Of a DNA stretch of 64,000 bases, positions 9,259-19,643 are shown piece by piece. This DNA is from Gracilaria domingensis (lineage: Eukaryota; Rhodophyta; Florideophyceae; Gracilariales; Gracilariaceae), in the NCBI GenBank assembly GCA_022539475.1, contig VCMS01000142.1, positions 62,001-126,000 on the forward strand, written 5' to 3'. Position 1 is the stretch's first letter, and every line of letters begins with the position of its first letter. The notes beneath the pieces are model-generated. The model worked only from the letters and a program-made list of their open reading frames with translations. It was not told the origin of the DNA and did no database searches. A program made the position numbers and the translations under genes.

Positions 9259-10920
9259 TCATGTCTGCCCTTCTCTCGTCTTCGGTTGGAGATAGACCCT
9301 TTTCTCGTTGTTCGGGTCCTTTGAGAAGTTTGCCAGTCCCCGCAAGATATCACGGAGATTCTTCTTCTTGTTCTGAGTGTCAATCTCGAAGTAGCTGCAC
9401 ACCTTGGTTAAGGTTGTTCGCTTCTTACCCTCCATAAGGGCCAGAAGAACATTATTAACATGGTCTCTGGTTGGTAGTACGCCTGGTGGTGGTAGCAGAT
9501 GTGACAGATCTCTTCTCTTTGGTGTGCTACCCCGCGAACTTCTGTTCGGCGATGGACTAACGTGGTGTGACGATGGATGAGCAGCCGGTTCATTCGAAGG
9601 CGGCCTCGGTGCGTTAGTGCTTCTGTTCTTTGGAGACACTTTAGGTCCCGACGGAGGACGAGATGAAGTCGGAGACGGACTCCTTGTTCTAGGGCTCTTG
9701 GGTGCATTTTCATCGTCTGATCCAGGAGATTTTGGTGGAGATAACATCGGGTCGTCCTTCAACATCTTCTTGAGATCATGTCTTCTCTTGGCATCATTAT
9801 GTACGTAGCGTTCAGGCTTCCTTTGAAGCTCCACGTCTACTTGCGCGACGTCATCATCGTCAAATACATGGTCATAGTCCAAGCCCTCGCTCTCACCTTC
9901 AGCGTCGTTTGAAATCCCTTTGCTTCCTCTTCTTAGACCGAAGTTTGATACAACATCGCTGTGTTTCTGAAGACGTTTGTCATCACCCATATCGTGTTCA
10001 CGCCAAGCTCTGTTTACTTCATACCTGTCCTGGTACTTCTGAAGCCTCTCCTCCAACTTATTCTTTTTCTTTGACTTAACATCTGTTTGATCGTTACGAA
10101 CAGATGGCGGGAGATTTTTTTGCGCACGAAACGTGAACCAAGCGGTGTCATCGACCGGGTACACCTCCACGGTTCTACTTCCTTTTTGCATCACCAAAAA
10201 CGCATAGCTCGTCCTTGTATTTCTTCCCTCAAAAACACCGTTGAAGGTATCAACCTTGGCGAGCAGCTCCTGTTCATCAACGAGCTCTGGAGACTCAGGC
10301 TCCTCACCAACCTTCCCTTGCGCAGCCTTGGAGGCCTTCTTTTGCATCCTAGCCCGTTTCTTGTCCAATAGCTGGTTTGCCACGTCGTGCGGAGCTACCT
10401 CCATGGTCCACGGCTTCTTTGTACGGTCGGGAATGTTTATGATTCCAAGCTTCTTGTATCTTTCTAGTTTCCGACTCCCGGTAAACGTCTTGTAACCATC
10501 TTTTTGCTTCTTGTCTGCATCTAGACCTACTTTCCTTGTCTTCACAGTCTCCTCGCTGTCTCTGAAAATACGAACACTAGGAGAGTCGGAAAGATCGGGC
10601 GCACGGTCCATGAACTTGGCGATAAGAAACTCTCGGTCCGCCATATTCCCCGCTGCCTTCAGAAAGTAATCGTTGTGCTGCACTTCGGTCCCCTTCAAAC
10701 GTTTTGCCTGCGGAACCTCGGTAGCTGTAGGCGTTCTTATTCTCTTCTTGACAAGCCTGGGAGTAGACGGCGCAGAGGCCCTTCCGCTCTTAAGGAGGGG
10801 CTCGTCGTCATCATCATCGTCGTCAAGGTCAATGTCATCGTCGACATACCCTCCCCCGTTAAACTCCACGTCGTTTTCTGCAGTCTCAACCTGGTCCACG
10901 TCAAAAGATTCATCAGCCAT
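9259..10920 (-). CDS. GTF2F1: General transcription factor IIF, alpha subunit (RAP74)
   Basis: TFIIF-alpha pairs with TFIIF-beta to bring RNA polymerase II to the promoter. The 553-residue protein has an acidic, Asp-rich N terminus. The dimerisation region contains NDYFLKAAGN, KKPWTMEVAPHD and TSYAFLVMQKGSRTVEVYP (about 80-270). A long charged, Ser/Pro-rich linker follows (about 350-480). The C-terminal winged helix contains NNVLLALMEGKKRTTLTKV and ends near the stop, as in human RAP74, where it binds FCP1. Length and domain order match the family. The ATG at 10920 is the first in frame. It is divergent from RPL11 and needs no intron. Confidence 0.92.
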   Translation of the reverse strand: MADESFDVDQVETAENDVEFNGGGYVDDDIDLDDDDDDDEPLLKSGRASAPSTPRLVKKRIRTPTATEVPQAKRLKGTEVQHNDYFLKAAGNMADREFLIAKFMDRAPDLSDSPSVRIFRDSEETVKTRKVGLDADKKQKDGYKTFTGSRKLERYKKLGIINIPDRTKKPWTMEVAPHDVANQLLDKKRARMQKKASKAAQGKVGEEPESPELVDEQELLAKVDTFNGVFEGRNTRTSYAFLVMQKGSRTVEVYPVDDTAWFTFRAQKNLPPSVRNDQTDVKSKKKNKLEERLQKYQDRYEVNRAWREHDMGDDKRLQKHSDVVSNFGLRRGSKGISNDAEGESEGLDYDHVFDDDDVAQVDVELQRKPERYVHNDAKRRHDLKKMLKDDPMLSPPKSPGSDDENAPKSPRTRSPSPTSSRPPSGPKVSPKNRSTNAPRPPSNEPAAHPSSHHVSPSPNRSSRGSTPKRRDLSHLLPPPGVLPTRDHVNNVLLALMEGKKRTTLTKVCSYFEIDTQNKKKNLRDILRGLANFSKDPNNEKRVYLQPKTREGQT

Positions 10921-11476
10921 GATGGAGTGATGATAAAGGACCGCTCAGAGGCACGGATTCGTCTCTGGTGAACGCTCTCTACCTTACAATGTGTTTCAAC
11001 AACGAGCGAACGACCTTCCGCGCGTAAAGAACACGGCGTCGGTGCTGCCTGGGTGACTCTTCGCTAAGACAACGTCGTGCTCTAGCGTCTGCGGTAGATA
11101 CGCCATCGAAAGGTTCACATAACCTCGACAATGTTCAATGCCTACGTTTGCTTGCAATATCGACTGGAACGGTTGCTGGTCAAGGCAAAAAGCCAATCAT
11201 GCCCGGTTTTGGTGGAAATTGGAGAGTGCTTCCGAAAAATCAACTTCGAGAGCTGGAACTGCCTTAAAAAAACCGATTTGAAATACAATTACGTCTGAGC
11301 GAACAGGATCAAGTGATCTTGTTCTAAATGGACGACGACGGTGTCGTGCTGTGGTTTGTATTGCGTAGACTTCGCATTGGAAGATCAAGCAGACGATATT
11401 GAGTCGAACACCATCCTTTAGTCTGCGGTGCACAATTAATCCGCAGTCGTTTGTTAGAGCTTGGAAGTTATTCACG
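10921..11476. promoter_or_regulatory. Divergent promoter region, TFIIF-alpha / RPL11
   Basis: This 556-bp spacer lies between divergent starts. An in-frame extension of RPL11 back to 11399 begins with TTG and lacks conservation, so it is treated as 5' leader. I see no other gene. Confidence 0.45.
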
Positions 11477-12025
11477 ATGGTTGCGGGTCAGAGAAATGCC
11501 GCGAATCCGATGCGGGAGCTCAAAGTGCACAAGCTTGTCCTCAACATCTGTGTTGGAGAATCTGGTGACAGGCTGACGAGGGCTGGGAGAGTGCTCGAAC
11601 AGCTCACCGGTCAACAACCGGTCTACTCCAAGTCACGGTTGACCATTCGTACTTTTGGCATCCGTCGTAATGAAAAGATCTCTACCCATGTTACGATTCG
11701 TGGACCGAAGGCTGAGGAAATCTTGGAACGCGCGCTCAAAGTTAAGGAATACGAGCTCCGTGAGGCTAATTTCAGCGATGGTGGTGCAACGAGTCGTGCT
11801 GCTGGTGGTTTCGGATTTGGCATCAATGAACACATTGATCTCGGTTTGAAATACGATCCAACTACGGGCATCTACGGTATGGACGTGTACGTCGTCCTCA
11901 AGCGTGCTGGCGATCGTGTTTCAAAGCGCCGCCGGGCTCCGAAACGGATCGGAAAGCTCCAGACCGTCACCAAGGACGACGCAATCAAGTGGTTCCAGAC
12001 GAAGCATGAAGGCATCGTTTTGTAA
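11477..12025 (+). CDS. RPL11: 60S ribosomal protein L11 (uL5)
   Basis: RPL11 is a large-subunit protein that binds 5S rRNA with uL18 at the central protuberance. The 182 residues begin [20 protein letters not shown]. Then come the family blocks [44 protein letters not shown] and [16 protein letters not shown]. It ends with the usual basic tail ([13 protein letters not shown]). Human RPL11 has 178 residues, so length fits. The start was chosen at the ATG with the conserved N terminus. It is a single exon. Its 3' end lies 109 bp from the stop of the oppositely directed EngB gene. Confidence 0.97.
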   Translation: MVAGQRNAANPMRELKVHKLVLNICVGESGDRLTRAGRVLEQLTGQQPVYSKSRLTIRTFGIRRNEKISTHVTIRGPKAEEILERALKVKEYELREANFSDGGATSRAAGGFGFGINEHIDLGLKYDPTTGIYGMDVYVVLKRAGDRVSKRRRAPKRIGKLQTVTKDDAIKWFQTKHEGIVL

Positions 12026-12134
12026 AGCAACTGACTACGCGTTTTCGCTTGATCTAATAGGATATGTTTCATTGATCCTAGCCCGACCCCAAGTTGAGCG
12101 CATTCTTTAGTGAGATTTGACAACGTATCTGATA

Positions 12135-13676
12135 TTAGTGTCGCTTGTGCCGGTGCTGGGTACCTCCTAACGATTTTAAAGCGTTTTGCATATGTCGCCA
12201 CATCTCATCCCGCCCCAAACGAGTTGAAGCGGATGTCAAGACGATGGGAGTGTCTTCTGCGCATCCATTCCGGACCAGGGCTTGTTGGATAGAATCGATT
12301 ACACCACGTTTTGCCTTTTGCTTGTCCATTTTGTCCATCTTTGTCAACACAACCACATATTCAAGCTGCTTTCCATGAACAGCAATCTCTGACATTAGCT
12401 CTTCATCATCTTTCAGTGCGCCATGTCTTCCGTCAACAAGATGAAGCACTAGTCGCAGACTGACGCGACTCTTAAGATACCTTCTCATGAACCGCAGCCA
12501 TTCTTCCTTGACTGGTATTGGTACCTTCGCGTAACCCACTCCGGGAAGGTCCACGATGTAGAATTGAGACTCAGGGGTTTTCTCGTTGACCAGAAAGTAG
12601 TTGAATTGCTGAGTCTTTCCCGGGCGTCCACTTACGTATGCCAAGGCTTTCCGATTGCATATCATATTTACCAGAGAGCTCTTTCCCACATTTGACCGTC
12701 CCACAAAAGCTATTTCTGCTCCGAGCGGCTCAGGTAAGGTTTCCATAGACACTGCTCCCATAACAAACCGAACTTGACGAACAGCTGCGTTTGCGAGGAA
12801 TTCAAACGTCTCATTATCTGGTTGCACTCTAGTCATTCGCATCATGTCCAGTATATCAAAGACATTGTTCAAAAGTTTGTTCTTTCCAAGCAGCCGAATC
12901 GTGGTATTGAACACCCTCGGATCGACTGCGGCACGCTCTCCACAAGATGCAACACCGCGCGTCACTTCCACAAGCTCGGAAGCTAGCTGTGTCTGCCCCT
13001 TTTCCAAGAAAGTTTGAAGTGTGGACAGAAGAACTGTTATTATCTTTCTCATGCGCTGGTGATGATCTTCCGGCTCTTTCACGACACCCGCACAATCTGC
13101 TTTGAGGTCGTCAAAGATATCCTCGAAAGCAGATGTTCTTTCCTTCCGTTTTAAGTCATCCCGAAGGGTCATGCGAAGCATTGTAGTTGTCAGGGGTATA
13201 TCACTTGCGAGACTGTGTGGGCGAGATTCTTGCGCTCTTCGACGGATTCGATAAAGATCCAGAGCTAAATCAGGACGTTTGAGTTGAAGCTGGGAGCGAA
13301 TGGCTGAACTATATTCATTACCATCAGGTCGATTAGGGGCATTGTCGTCGTTCTCTGTATCAATAATTAGATTGTGAAGCTTACGAGCGGCTTTTCGTCG
13401 GGTAAGTTCAGAAATCTGGGACTTTAAAGATAAAGATTCTGTTGAAGAAGTGGAAAACTTTGACGTTGGCAGCTCTGCTGACATTGACGGCGGTTTCCGC
13501 ACGTTGCAAAGCGGTCCAACAGGGAAACTGGGTCGTTCCCTATCCTTGGTACGATGACAAAATTGTGATGTCGATGAGAATCGAGTTCTTGAAGTGACGC
13601 GTAGTGCCAGCCATGTCTGAAACGCCAATTGAGGAGTCCTTGCAGCCCGGAGGTTTGGGAACATCAAGCCCAACAT
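12135..13676 (-). CDS. engB: EngB/YihA-type GTPase with N-terminal PPR region, organelle targeted
   Basis: The C-terminal 200 residues are a full EngB GTPase. G1 is GRSNVGKSS, followed by the family's RPGKTQQFNYF, G3 DLPGVGYAKV, G4 TKMDKMDKQK and G5 SAST. EngB helps assemble the large ribosomal subunit in bacteria and organelles. The N-terminal 300 residues are alpha-helical. At least one PPR motif ends just before the GTPase (FNTTIRLLGKNKLLNNV through MMRMTRVQPDNETFEFL). PPRs bind organelle RNA, so the fusion could tether the GTPase to a transcript or rRNA (inference). The start at 13676 gives a presequence (MLGLMFPNLRAARTPQLAF) free of acidic residues. An ATG at 13781 would add 35 residues. 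The GTPase assignment is firm; the PPR call is good but rests on one clear repeat. Confidence 0.87.
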   Translation of the reverse strand: MLGLMFPNLRAARTPQLAFQTWLALRVTSRTRFSSTSQFCHRTKDRERPSFPVGPLCNVRKPPSMSAELPTSKFSTSSTESLSLKSQISELTRRKAARKLHNLIIDTENDDNAPNRPDGNEYSSAIRSQLQLKRPDLALDLYRIRRRAQESRPHSLASDIPLTTTMLRMTLRDDLKRKERTSAFEDIFDDLKADCAGVVKEPEDHHQRMRKIITVLLSTLQTFLEKGQTQLASELVEVTRGVASCGERAAVDPRVFNTTIRLLGKNKLLNNVFDILDMMRMTRVQPDNETFEFLANAAVRQVRFVMGAVSMETLPEPLGAEIAFVGRSNVGKSSLVNMICNRKALAYVSGRPGKTQQFNYFLVNEKTPESQFYIVDLPGVGYAKVPIPVKEEWLRFMRRYLKSRVSLRLVLHLVDGRHGALKDDEELMSEIAVHGKQLEYVVVLTKMDKMDKQKAKRGVIDSIQQALVRNGCAEDTPIVLTSASTRLGRDEMWRHMQNALKSLGGTQHRHKRH

Positions 13677-14360
13677 GGAACATAAATGATTTCGGAGCTC
13701 CAAGACACGGCGGTATGTATCCTCAAACTTTCTACCCTTGGTGATAGTAACAGAGATCAAAGAAGGCAAGCGTTTTGACATCGGTATAAGAAGATCGAAG
13801 TTCCCGAGTCTACAAGTGACGTGTACCACGAAAATTTAAAGAATTTCACGTTCGTCGCCGCTTTCGCCTTCTTCGTATGGAAGCAGATCACGTGTTGATC
13901 ATTGACTTCCAAGAAGCCCACTCTTGTAAATGGCTTTCCTCGTCCAACTCCAGCACCTAGATTCTCTGTTACGTTGCTAGTTAGTCCTAGTTTCACAGCT
14001 ACAGGAAACGGCTCTGAGCTGGACAGTTCGTGAACATGGTAGTACCTCTGCAGTAATCCATATCCAGACCAGACTACCAGTCCTCGAGACGTCATTTTTG
14101 TCCCAAGTCCACTAAACTTGCAGAATGAGAGACTTTTACAGTTACAAACACTTGTTGAATACTGACCTAATCCACACTTCGACAACATATATGTGTTGGA
14201 GGACATACATTTGACAAACCTGACTCGACTCGACACAGAAGTAAATTAATAGACGATGAGACATACTCGAAGCAAAATTTGGCAATCTTAAATGAAAAGC
14301 ACTTTGTAAACAACGAACAAAAAAAAGGAGCAATGACAGGAGCGGAACCTTTTGTAATAG
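13677..14360. other. Intergenic region upstream of engB
   Basis: This 684-bp gap lies between the engB start and the stop of the upstream lysyl-tRNA synthetase gene; both are on the minus strand. A 159-residue open frame (13757-14236, minus) is present. It resembles no family I know and overlaps the engB leader, so I leave it uncalled. The region should contain the engB promoter. Confidence 0.35.
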
Positions 14361-16148
14361 TTAATCCGTCTTTGTGACGGACGAGAGCGCAGGGAAAGCA
14401 ATAACATCTCGTATACTAGCAGAGTCAGTTAGTAACATGACAAGCCTGTCAATTCCTATCCCAGTGCCACCAGTTGGAGGCATTCCTTGCTCGAGAGCAT
14501 TCAGAAATTCTTCGTCCACGCCACATGCCTCTTCGTCTCCGGCGTTCTTCTTCTCAGCTTGTGCCTCGAGCCGTTTCCGTTGCTCCACCGGATCAGTCAG
14601 TTCCGAGTAGCTGTTTGCCATCTCTTGTCCAATGCAAAACAATTCAAAACGCTCAACCAACCCTGATTTTGATCGATGGGGTTTCGCAAGCGGACTGATT
14701 TCAACCGGATAATCAGTGACAAAAGTTGGCTGAATCAGATTGGCTTCACACAGTTCTTCGAAACACTGGTTAACAACCTCCCCGACCGATTTGACATTCT
14801 CCAAAACCCTGGGCGGAACGCCTGCATCCAACGCTTTCTGCTTCGCTTCCTCAACGTCCGATATCGTCGAAAAGTCAAAATTAGTCGCTTCGAGCACAAG
14901 CTCGTGCATACTTATTCTGCGCCATGGAGTTGTGAGATCGATGTCCTTTCCCTGATACGAGATTTTCGTGGTTCCCAGAACTTGCTCAGCAACGTGAGAT
15001 ATTAAGCTCTCTGTGAGTTGCATGCAACGGAAATAGTCGGTATAGCCTTCGTAAATTTCAATGCTCGTGAATTCAGGGTTATGTCTAGAACTCACTCCCT
15101 CATTTCTGTACAATCGGCCAAGTTCGTAAACCTTATCAAAACCGCCGACCACCAGCCGCTTAAGATGTAGCTCAGTGGCAATTCTGAGAGTCAATTCCTG
15201 CTCAAGGGCGTTGTGAAACGTGGTGAACGGACGCGCCTCGGCGCCTCCGGCTTCCTTATGCAACGCGGGAGTCTCCATTTCCAAAAATCCTAGCCCATCA
15301 AGATATCGTCGAATTTCGGAAGTAATGCGCGCACGAAGACGGAAAGTTCTCCTTACTTGTGGATTTACAATCATGTCCACATGTCGCAGACGATATCGCT
15401 TTTCCACATCAGTGAGACCGTGGAATTTGTCCGGCAAAGGAAGAAGGCTCTTGGTGAGCATTTGCCAGAAAGAAACCTTGACACTGAGTTCGCCCTTCTC
15501 CGTTCGCTTTGCCACGCCGCGCACGCCAATGATATCGCTTCCGTCTGTCCAAGCCTTCATGGTGGCAAAAGCACCAGATGCCATCTGAGAATCGAGGTGT
15601 TTCTTGTCCAGATACAACTGTATGGTACCCGTCCGGTCCTGCAACGTGAAAAAGGCCAGTTTTCCAAACACCCTTCTGACGATAATTCTTCCCGCAATAG
15701 AAATCTCATAGTCATCGGTGCTCTCTTCACCAGGTTGCAGATATTGATAGCGCGTTTGCAATTCCTGGGCTTCATCTCTGTTATCGAAAGCATATTCATA
15801 GGGATTAACGCCAGCCTCTCGCATGGCAGAAACTTTGTCCAACCGGGCGGCTCTCAAGTCTAGTGGCGCAGCACCCTTTTGTGGCGAGTTTCCTTTGCTT
15901 GCGGGCGACGCATTCTGTTGTTTGGCGCCTTTTGCTTTCGGTTTTGGATCGCTTCTTTCGGCGGCGATTGACATGCATGGCTGCGGCGATGAACATAGCT
16001 TTCGGGCGCGAGCGGGGCGGAGGTGTCCGAAGGGTGCGGTCAAAAAGGCCAGCTTGCTTGAGGATGGCATGTTTTTTGGGGCACGGGCAGGTGTGATGAA
16101 CGCGGGCTGAAGCAAAGCAGCTACCCTGACGCAGCGCATGTTGCTCAT
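14361..16148 (-). CDS. lysS: Lysyl-tRNA synthetase, class II, organelle targeted
   Basis: LysRS charges tRNA-Lys with lysine using ATP. The 595-residue protein has an OB-fold anticodon-binding domain ([20 protein letters not shown], about 150-240). The class II core follows with motif 1, motif 2 ([20 protein letters not shown]) and motif 3 ([13 protein letters not shown]) near the C terminus. The ATG at 16148 is the first in frame. The first 65 residues are rich in Ala, Arg, Ser and Pro with no acidic residue, typical of plastid or dual plastid/mitochondrial targeting. The core resembles bacterial/organellar LysRS more than the cytosolic enzyme, and a cytosolic enzyme should be coded elsewhere. 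It is a single exon, divergent from the small ORF at 16613. Confidence 0.93.
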   Translation of the reverse strand: MSNMRCVRVAALLQPAFITPARAPKNMPSSSKLAFLTAPFGHLRPARARKLCSSPQPCMSIAAERSDPKPKAKGAKQQNASPASKGNSPQKGAAPLDLRAARLDKVSAMREAGVNPYEYAFDNRDEAQELQTRYQYLQPGEESTDDYEISIAGRIIVRRVFGKLAFFTLQDRTGTIQLYLDKKHLDSQMASGAFATMKAWTDGSDIIGVRGVAKRTEKGELSVKVSFWQMLTKSLLPLPDKFHGLTDVEKRYRLRHVDMIVNPQVRRTFRLRARITSEIRRYLDGLGFLEMETPALHKEAGGAEARPFTTFHNALEQELTLRIATELHLKRLVVGGFDKVYELGRLYRNEGVSSRHNPEFTSIEIYEGYTDYFRCMQLTESLISHVAEQVLGTTKISYQGKDIDLTTPWRRISMHELVLEATNFDFSTISDVEEAKQKALDAGVPPRVLENVKSVGEVVNQCFEELCEANLIQPTFVTDYPVEISPLAKPHRSKSGLVERFELFCIGQEMANSYSELTDPVEQRKRLEAQAEKKNAGDEEACGVDEEFLNALEQGMPPTGGTGIGIDRLVMLLTDSASIRDVIAFPALSSVTKTD

Positions 16149-16612
16149 GACTTTCTCATTGACGACAGCCGTCGGAGATTGCTCAGATCAACAAGCATCG
16201 GGATTCGCGCACCGTGCAATGCGTCCTCTGAGCGCCCGTCGCAGGAGCTCAAACAGGGGGTCCCGCCTATCCGCTGTACAGGTTGCACAGCTTAAAAAGT
16301 GAGGAAAAAACGTGAGAATTAATGGCAAAAACGATTGCACTTCCCAATCATCATGAAGAATCTTGACTGCTCGGGACTCAAAAACGGTGCCGAGGGCAGA
16401 GAAACACTGCAGAGAGCAGAACCGGAAAATATAACGCTGCTCTACGGCTCGACTCTTTTTCCACCACTCCCCTCTGCTCTTGTTGGTGTCCGCTCTCCAG
16501 TGCGTTCGTGAAAGGAATGGCTCATAACTGAGAGTCGCCTTCCTGCAGTACAAACAGCTCGCACAAACATTCTTCTCAGCTTCGCGTAACTGCATCTGCC
16601 GAGCAGCCGACG
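16149..16612. promoter_or_regulatory. Divergent region upstream of lysS
   Basis: This is a 464-bp spacer between the lysS start and the small ORF at 16613. Minus-strand open frames across it are overlapping shadows with no recognisable domain. I see no further gene. Confidence 0.4.
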
Positions 16613-16819
16613 ATGGACTTCCCACAACGCCCAGGTGGAGGCGGTGGCGACGGTGGCGACGGCCCGGGCAGGCCTCCTCGAAAGGTCGCCCAACCCAATG
16701 AACAGGATGCACAGCGTACCATTGAGGCTTTTGGGGACGCTACCGAGTTACCTCTATGGGTTTTCCTGTTTCTGGCTGCCATTTTGGCGGAGCACTTTAG
16801 AAGCTATTGCGTCTGCTGA
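16613..16819 (+). CDS. Possible small single-pass membrane protein
   Basis: This 68-residue open frame starts with ATG. It has a glycine-rich hydrophilic head (PGGGGGDGGDGPGRPP), a charged stretch, and a C-terminal hydrophobic segment LPLWVFLFLAAILAEHF long enough for one membrane span. It lies head-to-head with lysS across 464 bp, a position where a promoter pair is expected. I do not recognise the family. The head-plus-tail-anchor layout is shared by several small organelle and ER proteins, but that is not evidence of function. It could also be the first exon of a longer gene. Confidence is limited because short frames arise by chance. Confidence 0.4.
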   Translation: MDFPQRPGGGGGDGGDGPGRPPRKVAQPNEQDAQRTIEAFGDATELPLWVFLFLAAILAEHFRSYCVC

Positions 16820-17201
16820 GCATGTCCATGTTGTATACCACCTCGAAATCTTCTGCGACGACCCGCCTATAGCCCAAATGTATGTACAAACGCATTCGCA
16901 ACAGTCATTGTACTCCGCGCCTCATGATTATCTGTGCTCGTGCCCAAAGACATTCGTCGGCAGGCAATTCCACACTCGCCGAATGGTTCTCTCTGCATCA
17001 GACATATGCGTGCCGTGTGCTCAACACACCAAGCGTTGAACAACTTCTCAAGTTCAACTGTTTATAAAGAGATCATTCGCTGAGTACCTGTAACTCAATA
17101 GTACAAGGGTACCCTGGCTAGCTCTCATTCCATTTCGCTTAGGTTTGCAAACACCATTTCGTCCCATATCTTCGCGTTCGTGAACGTCCCTACACTTTAC
17201 T
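16820..17201. other. Convergent spacer before UBA2
   Basis: This 382-bp stretch lies between the small membrane ORF and the UBA2 stop. The plus-strand frames reading through it show no protein-like features. Nothing was recognised. Confidence 0.35.
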
Positions 17202-19304
17202 CTACGAGCGCACTCTCTTCGCCGCACTTTCCTCTCTCCCATTCTCTTCCTCTCTTTGCCTCTTCGCTCCCACTACCTCATTCTTGTCTTCCTCCATTCT
17301 ATCAATATCCTTTGCACCCATGCTTTCCGCACTTTGTGCAGCACTTGCAGCGGTCTCTTTGTCAGGTTTCTTAGCGTTACAGTCGCCGGCTGGGTGAGTC
17401 TTGCCATTGGCCACAGCGTGCCGGTGAGCCAAGTCTTGGGCTGGCACTTCCACTACATCATGTTCATCCAAATCTTCAGGGGCTCCCAGGCCATTTTCCT
17501 GGTCTCCTGTATGTTTATCGTCCGCAGTCGGTACCGTCCCGTCCAACACAAACCGTTCTTCTGGAGGCTTCTCCTCCAGTATGTCTTCCACATGAGAAAT
17601 GTGTATGGTGCACTTCAGAGTCTGCGCAAAATCACTGATCGACAACTGACTTCCGTTCTCGACCTTGAGTTCGCTCAGTTTCTTTGTTTCATTCCTCTGA
17701 TACACCTCAATTTCATCTTCCTCCAACCCCTCCCCACTCTCATATAGAGTATCATGATAATCCCCAGTAGTCACATAAACATCAGGTTTCACCATGCTCA
17801 ACTTCTTTTGCAGCACAAAGTGAATAAGCTGCTTGAGCGTCATTTGTTTGATATCAACTGACAGATGGAGTTGACCTTTAGAGCATACAAAGCAACTAGG
17901 ATTAGGTTGCTGCAGCTTCTCAGGGCAAAGAATGACCTTTACCCTTGAGCCTCTAGGTGCTTGACTGACAAATGTCGTTAGGCACTTGTCAATATCTCCT
18001 CCAGAAGTGGTGATCTTTAGTGCCTCCAGAACAATAAGTCCGCCTACCAGCGCATTCGTAGTTGCAATTGCATGTATGATATTACCTGCAATACCCTTTA
18101 CAGCAAATGGGCTTTGTAAGGGTACTCCATAGGCGCTGGCCCTCAGATTAGAGGCAGCGGCCACAAACAACATAGCATCCCTATCATCCTTGTCAAAAGT
18201 TAGAGAACCAATTTCTTCGGCTCGACGTTTCACGATATTCTTTATCACAGCCATAAATACAGCGGCGCTGAGATCAACGTCCCACGAGCTCTGTGACAAT
18301 ATCTGTATCTTGTCAAGATGGATTGGTTTCGACTCAGCAGCAGAACGCACGTCACACACCAGCGGTGGAGCACGTTGGCGCCATAAATCTTTCATCGCAC
18401 GTTGGCGCTCTATGTCGACAGAGAACACGCGATGCGCAACACGGTCGGCAAAGCTATCAGGGGTGTCGTCGTGATCGTATCGTAATCGCTTTTGGGTGGT
18501 TCCCTGCCCCTGAAGTGTGATTGAAGTGCCGTTGGTAGAGTGATTATCGTCACGCTTCTTGTGCGGATCAGAATGGCCGTTCTCGGCTGATTTCATTTCG
18601 TCGGCTGCATCACCATTTTGGTCTGCAACAGATGAAGGAGCAGTATCTGTGAGGTCGAGATCTTTCAGAACGTTGGCATCATCGTCAGGCCCGAAGAGAA
18701 GATCAAAAAGATACTTTGCCCAAACAACACAGTGAACTGGTTTTTCAGGAGTAGATCGAATGGTACAAACGGCATATGTTTTCTGCGGTGTTCGCTGTAC
18801 GCAGTCATAGCACTCGACACCGTTTGCAATGACGGAAGCCTGGCCATTGTATCCAGTACTGCCGCTTTCCACCAGTGGCACTTTGGCGGCTAGGCACATG
18901 CGATTGACATGGCGTCTGGCTTCAAGATTATCCAGTGCGTTGCAAACCAAAGTGAAGCTGCGAAAGAAATTGACATTGAAGTCATTGTGCTTGATATTGG
19001 ACATAATCGGAATGATCTTAGTGTCTGGGGCTATGGCGGACACGGCTTTGGCCGCCTCCGTGGCCTTTGACTTACCCACATGGTGCCGGCGGAATAGAAA
19101 CTGGCGATTGAGATTGGAAACATCGATGGTGTCCAGATCGATGACAGTGATCTTGGGAAAGCCGGCTATCGCAAGGTTCTTGAGCAGTTCGCAGCCGACG
19201 CCACCTGCGCCGACCACAAGCACGGAGGAGTCGGAAACGCGCTGCGAGGCTTGCGGGCCGTATATGACATCCAGCTCGTGAAGCTGGGGCAGCATTGTTG
19301 GCAT
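17202..19304 (-). CDS. UBA2: SUMO-activating enzyme subunit 2 (UBA2/SAE2)
   Basis: UBA2 is the catalytic half of the SUMO E1. With SAE1 it adenylates SUMO and carries it as a thioester. The 700 residues include the nucleotide-binding VLVVGAGGVGCELLKNL (28-44) and DLDTIDVSNLNRQFLFRRHHVGKSKA. The catalytic Cys180 lies in KTYAVCTIRSTPEKPVHCVVWAKYLF. Zinc ligands are Cys165/Cys168 (CYDC) and CFVC later on. A ubiquitin-fold domain follows, then an acidic tail ending in a basic cluster (GAKRQREEENGREESAAKR), which resembles the nuclear localisation signal of human UBA2. The ATG at 19304 is chosen because the upstream frame begins with TTG and its 55 residues are not conserved. It is a single exon. 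Confidence 0.95.
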   Translation of the reverse strand: MPTMLPQLHELDVIYGPQASQRVSDSSVLVVGAGGVGCELLKNLAIAGFPKITVIDLDTIDVSNLNRQFLFRRHHVGKSKATEAAKAVSAIAPDTKIIPIMSNIKHNDFNVNFFRSFTLVCNALDNLEARRHVNRMCLAAKVPLVESGSTGYNGQASVIANGVECYDCVQRTPQKTYAVCTIRSTPEKPVHCVVWAKYLFDLLFGPDDDANVLKDLDLTDTAPSSVADQNGDAADEMKSAENGHSDPHKKRDDNHSTNGTSITLQGQGTTQKRLRYDHDDTPDSFADRVAHRVFSVDIERQRAMKDLWRQRAPPLVCDVRSAAESKPIHLDKIQILSQSSWDVDLSAAVFMAVIKNIVKRRAEEIGSLTFDKDDRDAMLFVAAASNLRASAYGVPLQSPFAVKGIAGNIIHAIATTNALVGGLIVLEALKITTSGGDIDKCLTTFVSQAPRGSRVKVILCPEKLQQPNPSCFVCSKGQLHLSVDIKQMTLKQLIHFVLQKKLSMVKPDVYVTTGDYHDTLYESGEGLEEDEIEVYQRNETKKLSELKVENGSQLSISDFAQTLKCTIHISHVEDILEEKPPEERFVLDGTVPTADDKHTGDQENGLGAPEDLDEHDVVEVPAQDLAHRHAVANGKTHPAGDCNAKKPDKETAASAAQSAESMGAKDIDRMEEDKNEVVGAKRQREEENGREESAAKRVRS

Positions 19305-19643
19305 AATGCGAGCGCAGCGGCCGCTCGGACTTTGATGCACTGAGCGAAGCGGAAGCCTCTGTCTACGTACGGTGACAAACCCGGACGCGGCGCATTGCAG
19401 CAAGGCTCCGTCCACGGCGGGCAGCGGCCGTCTGCGCCCTACGGTGTACAAGCGTAGGCTGCGCGCCAACTTGAAAGGGGCAACGACGCAAAAGCGCTTT
19501 TGTGCGTTTATTGAAGCTGGCGCAGCTGGCAGCGCAGGGGAAGACCGCGCCGCGCGTGTCGCCCCCGACGCTCGCCGCCCGAAGGTATATGCCGCCGCGC
19601 CCGTCGATCGTCAGTTGGCCGCGACGCCCAGTGCGGCGACACG
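19305..19643. promoter_or_regulatory. GC-rich divergent promoter, UBA2 / LRR protein
   Basis: This 339-bp head-to-head spacer is rich in GCGCGC and CGCC. It should carry both promoters. I saw no clear TATA box. Confidence 0.5.

Noticed and set aside
13757-14236. 159-residue minus-strand frame upstream of engB
   Set aside because: Overlaps the engB leader; no known domain and no clear promoter. Kept only as a note.
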